Shown: piece by piece, positions 33,922 to 44,893 of the stretch
How positions within the stretch are numbered: position 1 is the stretch's first letter
Layout: every line of letters starts with the position of its first letter
Assembly: GCA_963681505.1 (NCBI GenBank)
Contig: OY811977.1
Coordinates: 9,245,007-9,309,006, forward strand
DNA from: Eunapius fragilis
Taxonomy: Eukaryota > Porifera > Demospongiae > Spongillida > Spongillidae
Length of the DNA: 64,000 nucleotides
Direction: 5' to 3'
Made by a program: the position numbers and the translations under genes
Notes under the pieces: model-generated
What the model saw: only the letters and a program-made list of their open reading frames with translations
The model's database searches: none
Told to the model about the DNA's origin: nothing

Positions 33922-35543
33922 ACACAGTAGAGTCTCATCCTTTCACTTAGCTTTTCTCCAAAGACATCTAATGTTGCAATTAGAAAGAAAGTTAGTTTCT
34001 GTATCAGGTCCCGCAATGTTATTGTGCACATCTTAATCATGGGAACCATTTCAAGGTTACCCTTACATCAGATTCACTATCACTATAAAGATCTCATCCA
34101 AGGCCCAGTGATGAATTTTTCAATCAATCCTAGTACTCTTAGCTGAAGTATATTCTGTTTATCATTAATTATTTCTGATTAAAAGCTAGACTTCTAACTG
34201 TTTTTGCAGTAACACATGTTTTGCAGATAATACAATAATCTCTCTTTGACTCATAAAACTTCCAGCCAAATAAAATGAAACATTGAATCACATATCGAAT
34301 AACAGTCCAGGTTAAATATTTTCACAATGCAAAAGTGCTTTAAAATGGCACTTGTGTCTCCTGTGCCCTGTTTAAATCGCATCTTGGTTAGCCCATATAT
34401 AACATTTGCCACTGCACAATCACTGCCAAATGTGCAACTTTGTATCCTATTGTCATTGTCATATACAATAAATGCACATTTGATATACTGTCCAGTGGAT
34501 GTACATTACATTTTAACTCTTAGACTAAAAGTGAGTGCTGAAACAGTTGTTCGAGTTTTAACATATATACTAACCCTATCACTCATAGTACATCTGAAAA
34601 GAGATATGGCATGCGATTGAATCATATTAAACATTCACACTTCAGGCTGATAAAACGGTCTTTGCATGCATGGTTAACGCATCGCCCGCAATCCTATAAC
34701 TTGGTCTGTGGCGAAAATAAATTATTGCGCACAGTCCAAAAATTCCGAAAGTTGAACATAATAGCGCTCATAGATCAATAAAACGATTCAATGTGTTTAT
34801 ACATAGGACCCGAGTATACACCCTGAAGAAAGGGCGTATTTATGTGGCTCGAAGGTTGATTGAATTACACAATTCTACAAAGAAGTGTATTATAAGTCCA
34901 ATTACTATATCTCCTAACAGAGTATTGATTCCTTTCTACGAAAACCAAATTCTGTTTTAATACGACAAGGAATGACGTAGCTGTGACACATTCAACGGCG
35001 ATCTGAAAATGAGCTATTGCGCATAGCAAGATCGTCCTAAATGTTTCATGGTAGATAGAAATTGCTTGCCTGCAACGTTTTTTGACGATTCTGAGGAGGA
35101 GCCGTCATTGGAAGAGTACAATAAACAACGTTGGCTTTTTACTCTAATTAGAAAGCAGTACATCCTTAATTTAGATATTGCGTACGATGTTACATACAAT
35201 ACTGCGTGAAAGAGCACTCAAAGCTTCATGATCCAGGCAAATTTGAAGATTTATCGTCTTTAAACTATCGAGAACTAGATTTTCAAAAATACGTACCTCG
35301 CTTAACCTTCGTAAAAACCAGTCACAATTTTTACTAGTCTCGTACCCAGACCCTGGTTCCCACAGCTGCGGGTGGATTACATCACCGCTACGTGGAAAGA
35401 GGGTCTGGAAGAATGCTCGCATCCAGTCGTTCCGCGTGGGCGTTCGATTAATGCATGACAGACGTTATGTCATCGTAAGCGTGACGTCATAGGTGTCACA
35501 GCGACACTCATTTGTTATCGCTCAATTCACGCGCGCTAGAAAT
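33922..35543. other. Non-coding interior of the insertion
   Basis: AT-rich with short frames only. A minus-strand 83-codon frame (35,422-35,171) has no recognisable domain. It separates the two coding blocks and may contain their promoters. Confidence 0.4.
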
Positions 35544-37013
35544 ATGGATTGCTGCAAACTATGCGTTGCCCCTGTGTTAAGCTGCAAAGACAGACGGCGG
35601 CTCAATAGTCCATCAGTGTTGCAGTGTCGAGCTGTACTATTTGACCTAGCCTGCGATGCTGGAGGAGCGAAGAGCGATGCGTCGAAAGAGTACTCATCTG
35701 GGTTTATATGTAAGAAATGCTTCAACCTCACTACGAAGTATTCGGCATTAAAGGAGAAGTTAGATAGCTTAAAGAGTGAATTGCAGGAGTTGCTTCGCCT
35801 ACGAAGTTCTACCACACCTTCCACTTCTCGCTGCAAAGGCACAAAGCGTGCAGCTGATACTCTTCCAGAAGAAGCAAGTGGTGTTAAGGTAAATGCATAA
35901 GATTTGTCTGGGGCATTTATGTCAATGGATTGCTAAAATTTTGCACAGGTTGTTATAACCTATCAAGGGTGTGAGAAGAAGTACGTACTGTCTCCATCAA
36001 GGGAAGCGATTGGAAGGTCTCTAGGTCGCAATGCAAAAGTAGCTTTTGCAAAGCATTCACTGCGATCTGAAGCAATGAGGAAGTACCTGTTGGCTAGGAT
36101 TAACTGGATTATAAGAACGGAAATGAAGGACATCATAAAACATTGTACCATCCTGGTCAAGAATGCGAGCTTTGCAACGTCTTATGCAAATAGCCACAGT
36201 CACTACACTACCCTCAAACGTGTAGCTCCTGTCCTCATTGGAATGTTAGATACTTGCATCCCAAAAAACAGTCCTAAACGTCTCAGCATAACTCTTGCCT
36301 GCATAGCAATTCTTGTTAAATCACATGGGAGGAATACCATTATTCATTTTATTGTATCTCTCATTCTATACTCTGGGCATGCAGGAAAAATGGTAAATGC
36401 AACTATCTGTTAGTGGATTAGATTTTCATTATGTAGTATATACATACATTTAGGTATATTCGAGACTGCAGAAACTTGGTTTGTGTTTATCAAGTGACAG
36501 TACAAGAGAAGTGGTTGACATTCTCGGATCAAACCATGATGTGGTAGTGAAGGAATGGGTAGCAGTATTGAAAACTTATATACAAACCACTCATGTAATT
36601 GTTGATGTATTCATTTCATTTCATTTACCTAAAACCAGTTTCTTTCTTAGGGTTATGGCTCTGTTGCACCAATATTATCAGTGTATACTGATAACTACGA
36701 CTCATCATCCAGCATAGAATCACCAAGTTTTTCTCCTTTAACAACATCACTGTCGTCATCATGCAGTGAAGTGATTTCCCATCTCATGATGTTTTACAAG
36801 ATGGTAAGTGTAATTTTATGGCCCATGTTACAAGTGAATGCATTCTTATTCCTTTGTACTATAGTGGTTGTGGATCCTACCAATCCTAATGATAAAGAGG
36901 ATTTGGAGTGGTTTGGATTCAAACTAGTAGGTGATAACATTGACAAGAATGTAAAACCTCGTAATATTCGATTTAGCAACCAAACCACATCACTGCATTA
37001 CTTTCATGTATAT
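35544..37013 (+). CDS. DUF6589-like transposon gene, 5' part, truncated
   Basis: Predicted exons: 35,544-35,889 (MDCCKLC, paired Cys, FICKKCFNL, a coiled-coil-like ALKEKLDSLKSEL, basic CKGTKRAAD); 35,949-36,392 (YQGCEKKYVLSPSREA, RLSITLACIAILVKSH); ~36,454-36,580 (YSRLQKLGLCLSSDSTREVV, GSNHDVVVKEW); ~36,652-36,803 (YGSVAPILSVYTDNYDSS); and from ~36,866 (FKLVGDNIDKNVKPRN, TTSLHYFHVY). The GDNxDKxxxPR...SLHYFH run resembles DUF6589-containing repetitive proteins of invertebrates. The frame then enters receptor sequence, so the 3' half is missing. Family name from memory, moderate certainty. Confidence 0.5.
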
Positions 37014-38101
37014 AACAATACCACGCATACTTGTGAGTGCATCTCCCCAAATGTTGGGAAAGAAAACTATTTTGCTCAGTACGGCAGTGCAGTGTACATG
37101 GAGGACATGTCGTGCCCGCTGCTCAACACATCCAGCGCTGCCCTTAGCGTTAAAACCATCAACTCAAAGCATTCGTGCGTGTACATAGCTAACCCAACTA
37201 ACCTCAGCACCTGCCTGTCTCCCACATCTTTCTTATATCACTTAGGAAACAGCTCAGACTGCACGATAAGTACTTCAGCTACCAGCCTCTCTGTAAAGAT
37301 GGATGCCAAGTTTGTGGTAATACCTGGAAAGGACTTAATAATGAACCTCCTCATCCCAGAACAGGGCAACTTGTGAGGGGTCAGTCTACATTAACCAGCC
37401 CTACGGAGCAATGACATACTGCAATACTCCAATGGACTCCATAGATTTGCCATGTCCCTTTTATGTACCCCAGAATCAGTTAACAATGTTGGCTTCAGCA
37501 GAGGGATGGAACTCCACAGCCCAGGTACAGAGTGAGGTGGAGCCTAGCAACACACCCAGTAACATAAGCATCACATTAAGATGTGAAGGTGAGGGTGGAC
37601 CAAATGGTTCTGTTTCATTTCAACTTCAAAAATGCCCAGTCTTTATAATGCAGTTTAACAATACCACGCATACTTGTGAGTGCATCTCCCCAAATGTTGG
37701 GAAAGAAAACTATCTGTGTTCAGTGAACTATGGTGTTGCATGCATTCAATCAGGATACTGGAGAGGCTGGGACCAGAACCAGTCTGTGGTGATACCATGC
37801 CTCTCCTGCAAGGCAAGTGTTCTGCCATGTCCCCTGACCGCAGACCCATCCTTTCATCTTCTCAGTGAGCAGCCAGATAATCAGTGCTCTGAGAAATGGG
37901 CTGGTCTTTTGTGTTCCAGGTGCAAAGATGGCTACTACTTTTCTTTCCCACCACTTCGATGCGTTGTAGATAACAGCTGCTCAACATCACACTCTTTTGG
38001 ATTATGAACTATTACAACCGTTTTTGAATTTGCAAAGTCCATCCTCATATTCTTAGTGGTGAGCAATAAACTTGGAGCTGTTTTTGGTCAAGATACCAGA
38101 T

Positions 38102-38165
38102 CACACACACATACACACACATATACACATACACCAGCACACATACATGCACATACACACACAAT
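38102..38165. repeat. CA-rich tract at the R4 deletion junction
   Basis: 'gataccagatcac' of the receptor gene runs straight into the CA tract that lies 180 bases past the stop codon in R2. About 1.2 kb is missing compared with R2, with 'cacac' as junction microhomology. Confidence 0.75.
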
Positions 38166-39584
38166 CAGAATGAGGAGGGTGCATACACAACAATCTAGAA
38201 AGTTGTAAAAGTTAGATTGGGAATTCTTTTGAGTGGGCTGTATTCAGAACTGTAGACGTTTAGTTTAATATTTTTTCAAGAATAACTGCATGCATTCATT
38301 TCGTATTGTCAACACCATACTAATCAAATGCATTAATGCTTAAAATATGCTTAACTGCTTCAGTTCATATGAAGTCTGTAAAATGATTTGTAATTGAACG
38401 TTTTGGTTTCCTGCTGTGATTTCGAGACTCCAGAATGGTTTGATCATCACCTCTCATGTCCTAAAAGCAATTCCGCTGGATGGTTCTAATTTAACCCGGA
38501 CACTTCTAGCTACTGGTGTTGGAATCTGCTGCGGGCTGGTGTTCCATATCCATGCATTATATGGATGAACGAATCGAGCCACCATGCTGAAAGAGAATGC
38601 ATCAGTGCTATCTTTCAAATATACACTGGCTAATTCTGTATTGCGTCTTAATTTACACCTTGATGGTCAGATATTCAAAATTTCCCATTGAAAATGTATG
38701 GGAGGGATCCTACCTTTCATTCACATCCTAAAACCATGCCGATGTCTGGATAATGAATCGAACCATCTAATCGAAAGAGGGCAAATCAGTGCTATCTTTC
38801 AACCATACAATGACTTATTCTGCTTTGCGCCTTAATTTACACCTTGATGGTCAGATATTCAACATTTCCCATTGAGAATGTATGGGAGGGAACCTACTTT
38901 TCAATCGCATCCTAAATCCATACCAATATCTGGATGAATGAACCGAAACATGTTAGAGAAAGAGGATGCACTGGTGCTATCTTTCAACCATACACTGACT
39001 TATTCTGCTTTGTGCCTTAATTTACACCTTGATGGTCAGATATTCAACATTTCCCATTGAGAATGTATGGGAGGGAACCTACTTTTCAATCGCATCCTAA
39101 AGCCATACCGATGTCTGGATGAATGAATCGAAACATCTTAGAGAAAGAGGATGCACTGGTGCTATCTTTCAACCATACACTGACTTGTGCCTTAATTTAC
39201 ACCATGATGGTCAGATAGTCAAATTTTCCCATTGAGAATGTATGGAGGGAACCTACTTTTCAATTGCATCCTGAATGAAACGCGGGTCTGGGTACGAGAC
39301 TTTCATACTGTAAACCTAATAGCCCTACTTCATATGCCATTATCGTTTCTAAGACATTATCGACCTCCACCTGATCTCGATGACGTGATGCATGTAGTCC
39401 AAAAGAGTAGTAGGAAGGGTTCCATCTAGGGCATGTCTCGGCCCCAGACCCTTGTAGAAGGGCCGACACACTGCGCGCGATAGCGTTGGTAGTCGATGTG
39501 TTATTATTATAAAGGAACATAGTTACATATAAAACTATACTTATACTGCTTTCTAAGACAACCCAGAAGGATGGCTTTTATTCT
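38166..39584. repeat. Duplicate of the R2 3' flank, including a ~184-bp array (38,510-39,290)
   Basis: Collinear with 21,296-22,528 and then with 25,943 onward. The array landmark occurs at 38,683, 38,867, 39,052 and 39,227. At 39,463-39,466 the single CCGA marks the unoccupied Ginger site. No gene. Confidence 0.8.
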
Positions 39585-39917
39585 TTAAACGTCTTCTTGA
39601 AGGCGCACGCGTGCACGTGTTGTGTTGTCGGAAAGTGCGGTTGCCGACCATTCCCCAGAGAAAGGGAGGAGTCGGTACTCGTAATACTCCCTGCATGGTA
39701 CGTCCGTACCGTTTTGGCCAACTGCATGGATGCATGCATGGATTTCGTTAGGTCGGCAAGTCGTTATGAACGAGAGCACAATACCACAGGCAATGTACAG
39801 CGAGAGGGCTGAATGACACGGAGGTTTCATAACAGAAGCAGACACCTGCAGGAGTTTTATGCACCCACATGCGCATGCAGAGGAAGACTCGATGAGTATT
39901 CGATGCACCAACTTCAC
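39585..39917 (-). pseudogene. P2: 5' relic of a type A receptor, minus strand
   Basis: Matches P1 at 26,356-26,679, with the same signal-peptide region (KPPCHSALSLYIACGIVLSF) and the same break after NGTDVP. Because P1 and P2 share the truncation, the damage predates the segmental duplication. Head to head with R5. Confidence 0.75.
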
Positions 39918-40434
39918 AATCCTGCAATCGTGTTAAAATATGCTTGGCGGAAAAGTAAAATGTCAATGTTAATTTCCCCCAAGCGTTTTACGATTCCGCT
40001 TTACCATATTAGTGTAAGTTATAATTTGAGCCACACCATTGAGGCTATCTCGTATACTCTCGTATACTCTCGACGGAGCTCATGCGATCGGTTATCATAC
40101 CATATACTGGACTGATTTAAAATGTAGAGCAGCCGGGAACCAGGTGCGCATGGTGCATGGTTTACCAGTCTAAAGTGCCCGGGGGGGGGGGGGAGAGATG
40201 CTATATTTCGTATGAATGGGTGCACTTCCGCGCGCGCGGCCAGCCTGTAACTGTGACTAGACTAAGCATGAAACGCATAGCAAGGATCAATGGGCATACC
40301 GCTGCACTGTATCATGTACAGACTGACAGTGCGAAAGTGCATCCATTCATACAAAATGAAAATATATCCTGGCAACCATTATTTGTTATATCCTGGGAAA
40401 TGCGCGTAATGTTTATGTTTACAATAGTCCATAA

Positions 40435-43400
40435 TTGATATGGATCCACGGACGCCGCGTACGCCGTATGTTAACCTATATATCAGCAGGCATTATACTT
40501 ATGCGTGACAGCGACGAAGCACGTGCACGCACGTACATAAAAATGGTGCATTACGTTTTAAAACTCATCACAAGCTTATCCATGAGAGTCCTGTTGATGG
40601 TTACTGTTTCCATGGCTGTCACCTGGCCATTGACAAGCTGTCTAACAATCTCTGTGGGCCAAAATGGTACGGACGTACCAGGGTGCATTAGGGGTACCAC
40701 CCGCTGCCTTTCTCTCGGCTACGTCCTGACGGCGCTCACCCGCTACTGCTCGAATTCATCTGACGTCATCGTTGAGTACTTTAATAATTCAATCATCGGT
40801 CCCGCAAATTACACATTCTTCTGCGACTTGAAATTGCGCATTAAAGGATCTAAAATCAACGGCTCTGCTGTTCCCAACGTTATTTGCACCTCCAACGGAA
40901 GCCTGACCCTAGCATCCTCCTCCAACTCTTCGGTATCTATCCAATGGGAATCGATTAACATCGTCAATTGCTCTGGTCCCCATGCCATTGGGCTCGTGAG
41001 ATACGATTTTTCAGCATGCCAATTTCTGTCCAGTAGGGGCATCTATATCAAAAACACAAACGACGTTGCTATGTCAGAGACTCAATTCCACTTTTCTGGG
41101 TCCTACTCCAAAGATGCATGCTTTGTAATAACGAATGAAGCGACCATGACAAAGCTTTCAATAAAGGACTCCGTATTTGTTAGTAGAACGACGGTAACTA
41201 CCCTTTGGATTGTGAGGAGTGTGCTTCAAATAAAAGGCAACATTACATTTGTGGATGGGTTTGGACGCTTAGGGGGTGCAGTAAGGATGACGCACTCACG
41301 AGTAATCGCTAATGGCAACGCCACCGTGTTGTTTGCGGAAAATTTTGCTCAATACGGCAGTGCTGTGTACGTAGAAGATATGGTGTGTCCACTTCTCAAT
41401 ACTTCCATTGGATATCCTAATTTTGTTTTTCGGAATAATACACGAAAATATGGTCAAACAGTTGTATACATTGATGGCAACCCTGGTGATTGCGTCATTG
41501 ATAATGTTTCGTACAACCTTTCGTCTGATTCTGGTGACCTTGTACTTACCACAGCAGCCACGAATGCCTCGATACGGTTGCCTGTAGACATCGGAGTTTA
41601 CCCAGGGAGGAACATTCTACTCAATGTCACGATTGTGGACTATTTCAAAGATGCAGCGATTTGTTCAGCCAACACTTCGATGACAGTTATGAATAATGAT
41701 GTAGAACAATCAAATATCCCTTGCAATGACCCTCGATATGAAGTTCAGTTGTTTTGTCCCATCGTGTCCCTGTCACAGTCATCAGTAGTTCTTTATACCT
41801 CAGACAATGTCAACTCCACACTGCAGATCAGAACTGATGCCGACCCTGCCATATCACAGCATGATTGGAACATCTCCATCACCTTTACCTGCAATAACGG
41901 TCCTGCTGCTGAAGCCTCGATATCCTTTACTGTTCAAAAATGTCCACCATTTCTAACATTTTACAACACTCTCACACATTCCTGTGAGTGTATTACCCCA
42001 ATATCCGAAAATGCTCATCTAATCTGCTCTGTAGGCTATGGAGCTTTCTGTATTGAGAATGAGTATTGGGTTGGATCAGAAAATGATGTCTTTATGGTCC
42101 TGCCATGTAAACTACCATATTGTTTTCCTCAACAGCAATCCTGTCCAATCAAAGGTAAGCCTTCTTTTAGGCTTCTCAGTGAGTACCCTGATGACCAGTG
42201 TCCAACAAATCACGGTGGACTTCTCTGTGGAGGATGCAGGGATGGTTACTACTTCACACACTACCCTCTGCAGTGTGTCAGTAGTTGTCCTGCTGACTCT
42301 TCAGTCGGTATTCTCATGGCGTCCATCATTATCCATCTCCTAAAATCATTGGCTGTTATTTGGCTTGTTTCAGTTTTAACCAAACTAGGCAACTTGAGTC
42401 AGCTTAGCTACTTGTACAGCTCCTTTCTATACCTACATGTAATTGACTGTTTTCCTTTTGCATACATGCCACAGTACAAGGTGCTGAGAATCCTGATATC
42501 CATAATGAGATCCATCTGTCTCCCTGTTGTAGATATATTTGGAGAAATACCAGTATGCTTCTTTCCTTCTTTGGGACCATTGGAAAAATATGCTTTCTAC
42601 TATTTAGGGCCTGCAGTTGAAATAGTTATGCTGTGCATTGCAGGTGGTGTCAGCCTCTTGTGCCCTAGTCACCGCAAACACTTACTGCCACAGTCCATTG
42701 GCATCCTCCTCCTGTGGCCAGTGTGGACAATAGCCTCCACCTCCATTACCATTCTCACTTACAGTAACTTTGAATTGCTTGGTTCATTGCGTGTGATGCT
42801 TCAGGCAGACTTGGTGTACCTTTCAGGGCCACACCTACCTCTGTTCATCATAGCTGTGCTCCTCCTCACACTGTTAGTCTTCCCCTGCTGTGTGATGCTC
42901 GTGGTGTCTCTGTTGCCCTTTAAGAGAAATGTTCTCAAGACCTTTCTCTTTCCTGGACTTCAGGCAATTTACAAGGATAAACGTGAGTGGTTCTCTGTTG
43001 TTTATTTATTTTACTGGTTGGTAACTGTTGCAACCACGCAAGCCAGTTCTGAATACCTGCTGTTTTATTTGACACTGCTGCTCACACTGTGCTGTATGCA
43101 CTATGTCTTTTGGCCGTACAGGGATGAATGGCTGAACCGAATGGACATGGCCATTTTGCTGGACCTTCTGATAACCGCGTCGCTTATACGGCAGCACACA
43201 CATTACAGTGCACCCGGCATCACGTTTGTCACCTCCTGTGGGTACATATTCGTTTTGGCTCAACACGTCTGCAATACTGTATTGATTGCTATTTTGCTGA
43301 TCGCCATCTTCAGGCACGTTGCTTCCCGCAGCAGAGCGTACGCCGTTCCACCAGCTTTGGACAAATACGACACACTGATGCGTTACTGCACGCCAGTTGA

Positions 43401-43473
43401 GGCTGTCGTAATTAATACACCTCATCGAGACGGATTTGACGTATCATACGTTCAAGTTACTTGTAAAAAATAG
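40435..43473 (+). CDS. R5: type A multi-pass receptor-like protein, single exon
   Basis: 1,012 codons from 40,435. The likely start is ATG 40,582 (MRVLLMVTVSMAVTW, signal peptide). It is a close duplicate of R3 over its full length; differences cluster near residues 95-125 and 205-220 (SNSSDVIVEYFNNS; KNTNDVAMSETQFHF), and the tail ending SYVQVTCKK is identical. Same order of parts: glycosylated beta-helix-like ectodomain, CECITP stalk, GGLLCGGCRDGYYF, about nine helices, ~60-residue tail. The frame is fully open, so it is probably expressed. Confidence 0.85.
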   Translation: MIWIHGRRVRRMLTYISAGIILMRDSDEARARTYIKMVHYVLKLITSLSMRVLLMVTVSMAVTWPLTSCLTISVGQNGTDVPGCIRGTTRCLSLGYVLTALTRYCSNSSDVIVEYFNNSIIGPANYTFFCDLKLRIKGSKINGSAVPNVICTSNGSLTLASSSNSSVSIQWESINIVNCSGPHAIGLVRYDFSACQFLSSRGIYIKNTNDVAMSETQFHFSGSYSKDACFVITNEATMTKLSIKDSVFVSRTTVTTLWIVRSVLQIKGNITFVDGFGRLGGAVRMTHSRVIANGNATVLFAENFAQYGSAVYVEDMVCPLLNTSIGYPNFVFRNNTRKYGQTVVYIDGNPGDCVIDNVSYNLSSDSGDLVLTTAATNASIRLPVDIGVYPGRNILLNVTIVDYFKDAAICSANTSMTVMNNDVEQSNIPCNDPRYEVQLFCPIVSLSQSSVVLYTSDNVNSTLQIRTDADPAISQHDWNISITFTCNNGPAAEASISFTVQKCPPFLTFYNTLTHSCECITPISENAHLICSVGYGAFCIENEYWVGSENDVFMVLPCKLPYCFPQQQSCPIKGKPSFRLLSEYPDDQCPTNHGGLLCGGCRDGYYFTHYPLQCVSSCPADSSVGILMASIIIHLLKSLAVIWLVSVLTKLGNLSQLSYLYSSFLYLHVIDCFPFAYMPQYKVLRILISIMRSICLPVVDIFGEIPVCFFPSLGPLEKYAFYYLGPAVEIVMLCIAGGVSLLCPSHRKHLLPQSIGILLLWPVWTIASTSITILTYSNFELLGSLRVMLQADLVYLSGPHLPLFIIAVLLLTLLVFPCCVMLVVSLLPFKRNVLKTFLFPGLQAIYKDKREWFSVVYLFYWLVTVATTQASSEYLLFYLTLLLTLCCMHYVFWPYRDEWLNRMDMAILLDLLITASLIRQHTHYSAPGITFVTSCGYIFVLAQHVCNTVLIAILLIAIFRHVASRSRAYAVPPALDKYDTLMRYCTPVEAVVINTPHRDGFDVSYVQVTCKK

Positions 43474-44347
43474 TGGCAGAGAAAAGACTAAAAGACATTA
43501 TTCATTTCTCATACCTATATAGCAGTTGCATGTGCTTTAACTAGATCTGCCATATATAGTTGAAATAGCCCGTGTATTCTAACTTTGCTTGTTGCTTCTT
43601 CTATCTGCATGTGCTGGATGCATGATCCAACATGTCTGCATGCATGCAAGTGTTTGTATCGCTGCCACATTTGAACTCGAACTTTAACAATTCGTATTTC
43701 CCTCCTTTATTATTAGCATTGCTGCGTCCATAGAATTTTTAAATGAAATACCCAACATAGTAGCCAATTAGCTATCTCAGCTAAAGTTTGAAATTATTGT
43801 TTCACTATAAGTGGTACTTTTTCACATCACCCTTTGCGACCCCAGATCGTTCATTGTTGTAAAGATAGCATCCTTTTCTACGTCGTTTACACAACATCTC
43901 TATATGAAACAGGCCGGACTGTAAATAACATCTCAGACGCTCGTTGGAAAAAGTGATAAGCCCATTCATTGTGAAAGGAGTGTGCATGCATGCATGTATT
44001 CTTCTAATCGATTGTTGCAACAAACAACCAGTGAGGTTGACCTGGTTTCACGGTTCGTGCCCAGGATCTAGTTGTCTGTGCACAGTAGTTCCATTCATGC
44101 TTGTTGTTTTTGGCAGCAATATATTAATGCTATATACATGCGTATTAAAGCCCTCTGGTCCTAATCAGTGTATACATGTAGTACGTATTCTAGTAAATAT
44201 TCATATTATTTAGCAAAACGTATTGTTGTTCTGATGGCCCCCGCGGCCTTCTTTCCTCTGCCATATTGTGTCTAGGCAACGTAATGAAGACGCGCGTGAC
44301 GTCACGTGTCCAAAACCCTGCACCGTGCCCTTATTGTTTTAACGGGC
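43474..44347. other. R5 3' flank, collinear with 30,280-30,894 and 31,767-31,960
   Basis: Lacks the 30,895-31,766 element and contains a 'tgcatgcatgcatg' run. No gene. Confidence 0.65.
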
Positions 44348-44601
44348 CAGTGGCGTAGGAATGGGGGGGGGGGGGGCAACTCCCCCCCCCCCCCCCCCCA
44401 CTTTTACACCAGCGATACTACAGATAAATGCATAATTTGTAATGAATTGCACTGATTCTAGTAACGTCGTTAGATGCAAATAGCGTTGGCTTCTGGGGCA
44501 CAGCCCCAGACCCCAATGCGGAAGCTTACAGCACTCCCCTAGCTGGCTGGGGGAGGGGCACCGCTCTCCCGCCATGATGACCACTTAAAATGATCGAACT
44601 T

Positions 44602-44639
<38 letters not shown>

Positions 44640-44668
44640 CACTTTTAAACTCCTTCCTACGCCGCTGC
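44348..44668. mobile_element. hAT-like non-autonomous element with TIRs and G/C homopolymers
   Basis: The left end CAGTGGCGTAGGAA is mirrored by TTCCTACGCCGCTG at the right, and CGGGC flanks both sides (44,343-44,347; 44,669-44,673). The R3-R4 copy reads straight through 'ttttaacgtgcggtgtag' at about 31,955-31,972. Internal G and C runs and a 'ggggcacagccccagacccc' hairpin are present. The CAG-ending termini suggest hAT, but a 5-base duplication is shorter than the usual 8, so the class is tentative. Confidence 0.6.
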
Positions 44669-44893
44669 CGGGCGGTGTAGTTTCAATTTTAAGTTGGCAC
44701 TGTAATAGCAAAAGTGGAATAATTAACACATAGCCGATAAAAATGAACGAATTACCGCGCGAAAACAGAAAGGGCTATTCTCGTCCCCAGGGAGCACATG
44801 CGCGTAATATGCGCACATGTAAAATTACGAAGTAAAAAAACAGTCTTTTATTATAAGGGTGCACTGAAGGTAGATACTTGAAAAAAAAAAGAA

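Larger units (their letters stand above)
32663..37013. mobile_element. Transposon-like insertion inside R4, with two coding blocks on opposite strands
   Basis: The left junction is exact from comparison with R6 (aacattatgt | aggtatttt). The right junction falls within 'catgtatataacaatacc', where receptor sequence resumes. It holds a minus-strand coding block (33,921-33,196) and a plus-strand multi-exon block (35,544-37,010). No clear terminal inverted repeat was found; the right end looks lost in the rearrangement. Confidence 0.6.
32177..38007 (+). pseudogene. R4: type B receptor pseudogene, broken by stop, insertion, rearrangement and 3' deletion
   Basis: It starts like R6 (MIVWISVISTFLLTG) and runs to a stop at about 32,386 where R6 reads through, resumes (VIKGVDHKP, SMERLTFEQCSGPHGFGL) to 32,662, and is then interrupted by about 4.3 kb of mobile-element sequence. 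It resumes at about 37,014 with a stalk piece (TTHTCECISPNVGKENY) fused directly to an earlier ectodomain piece (FAQYGSAVYMEDM), so the order is scrambled. A ~10-base deletion shifts the frame near 37,360, a stop follows SHSFGL at 38,005, and homology ends at 38,100, where CA repeats from the 3' flank replace all membrane helices. Not functional as a receptor. Confidence 0.85.
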
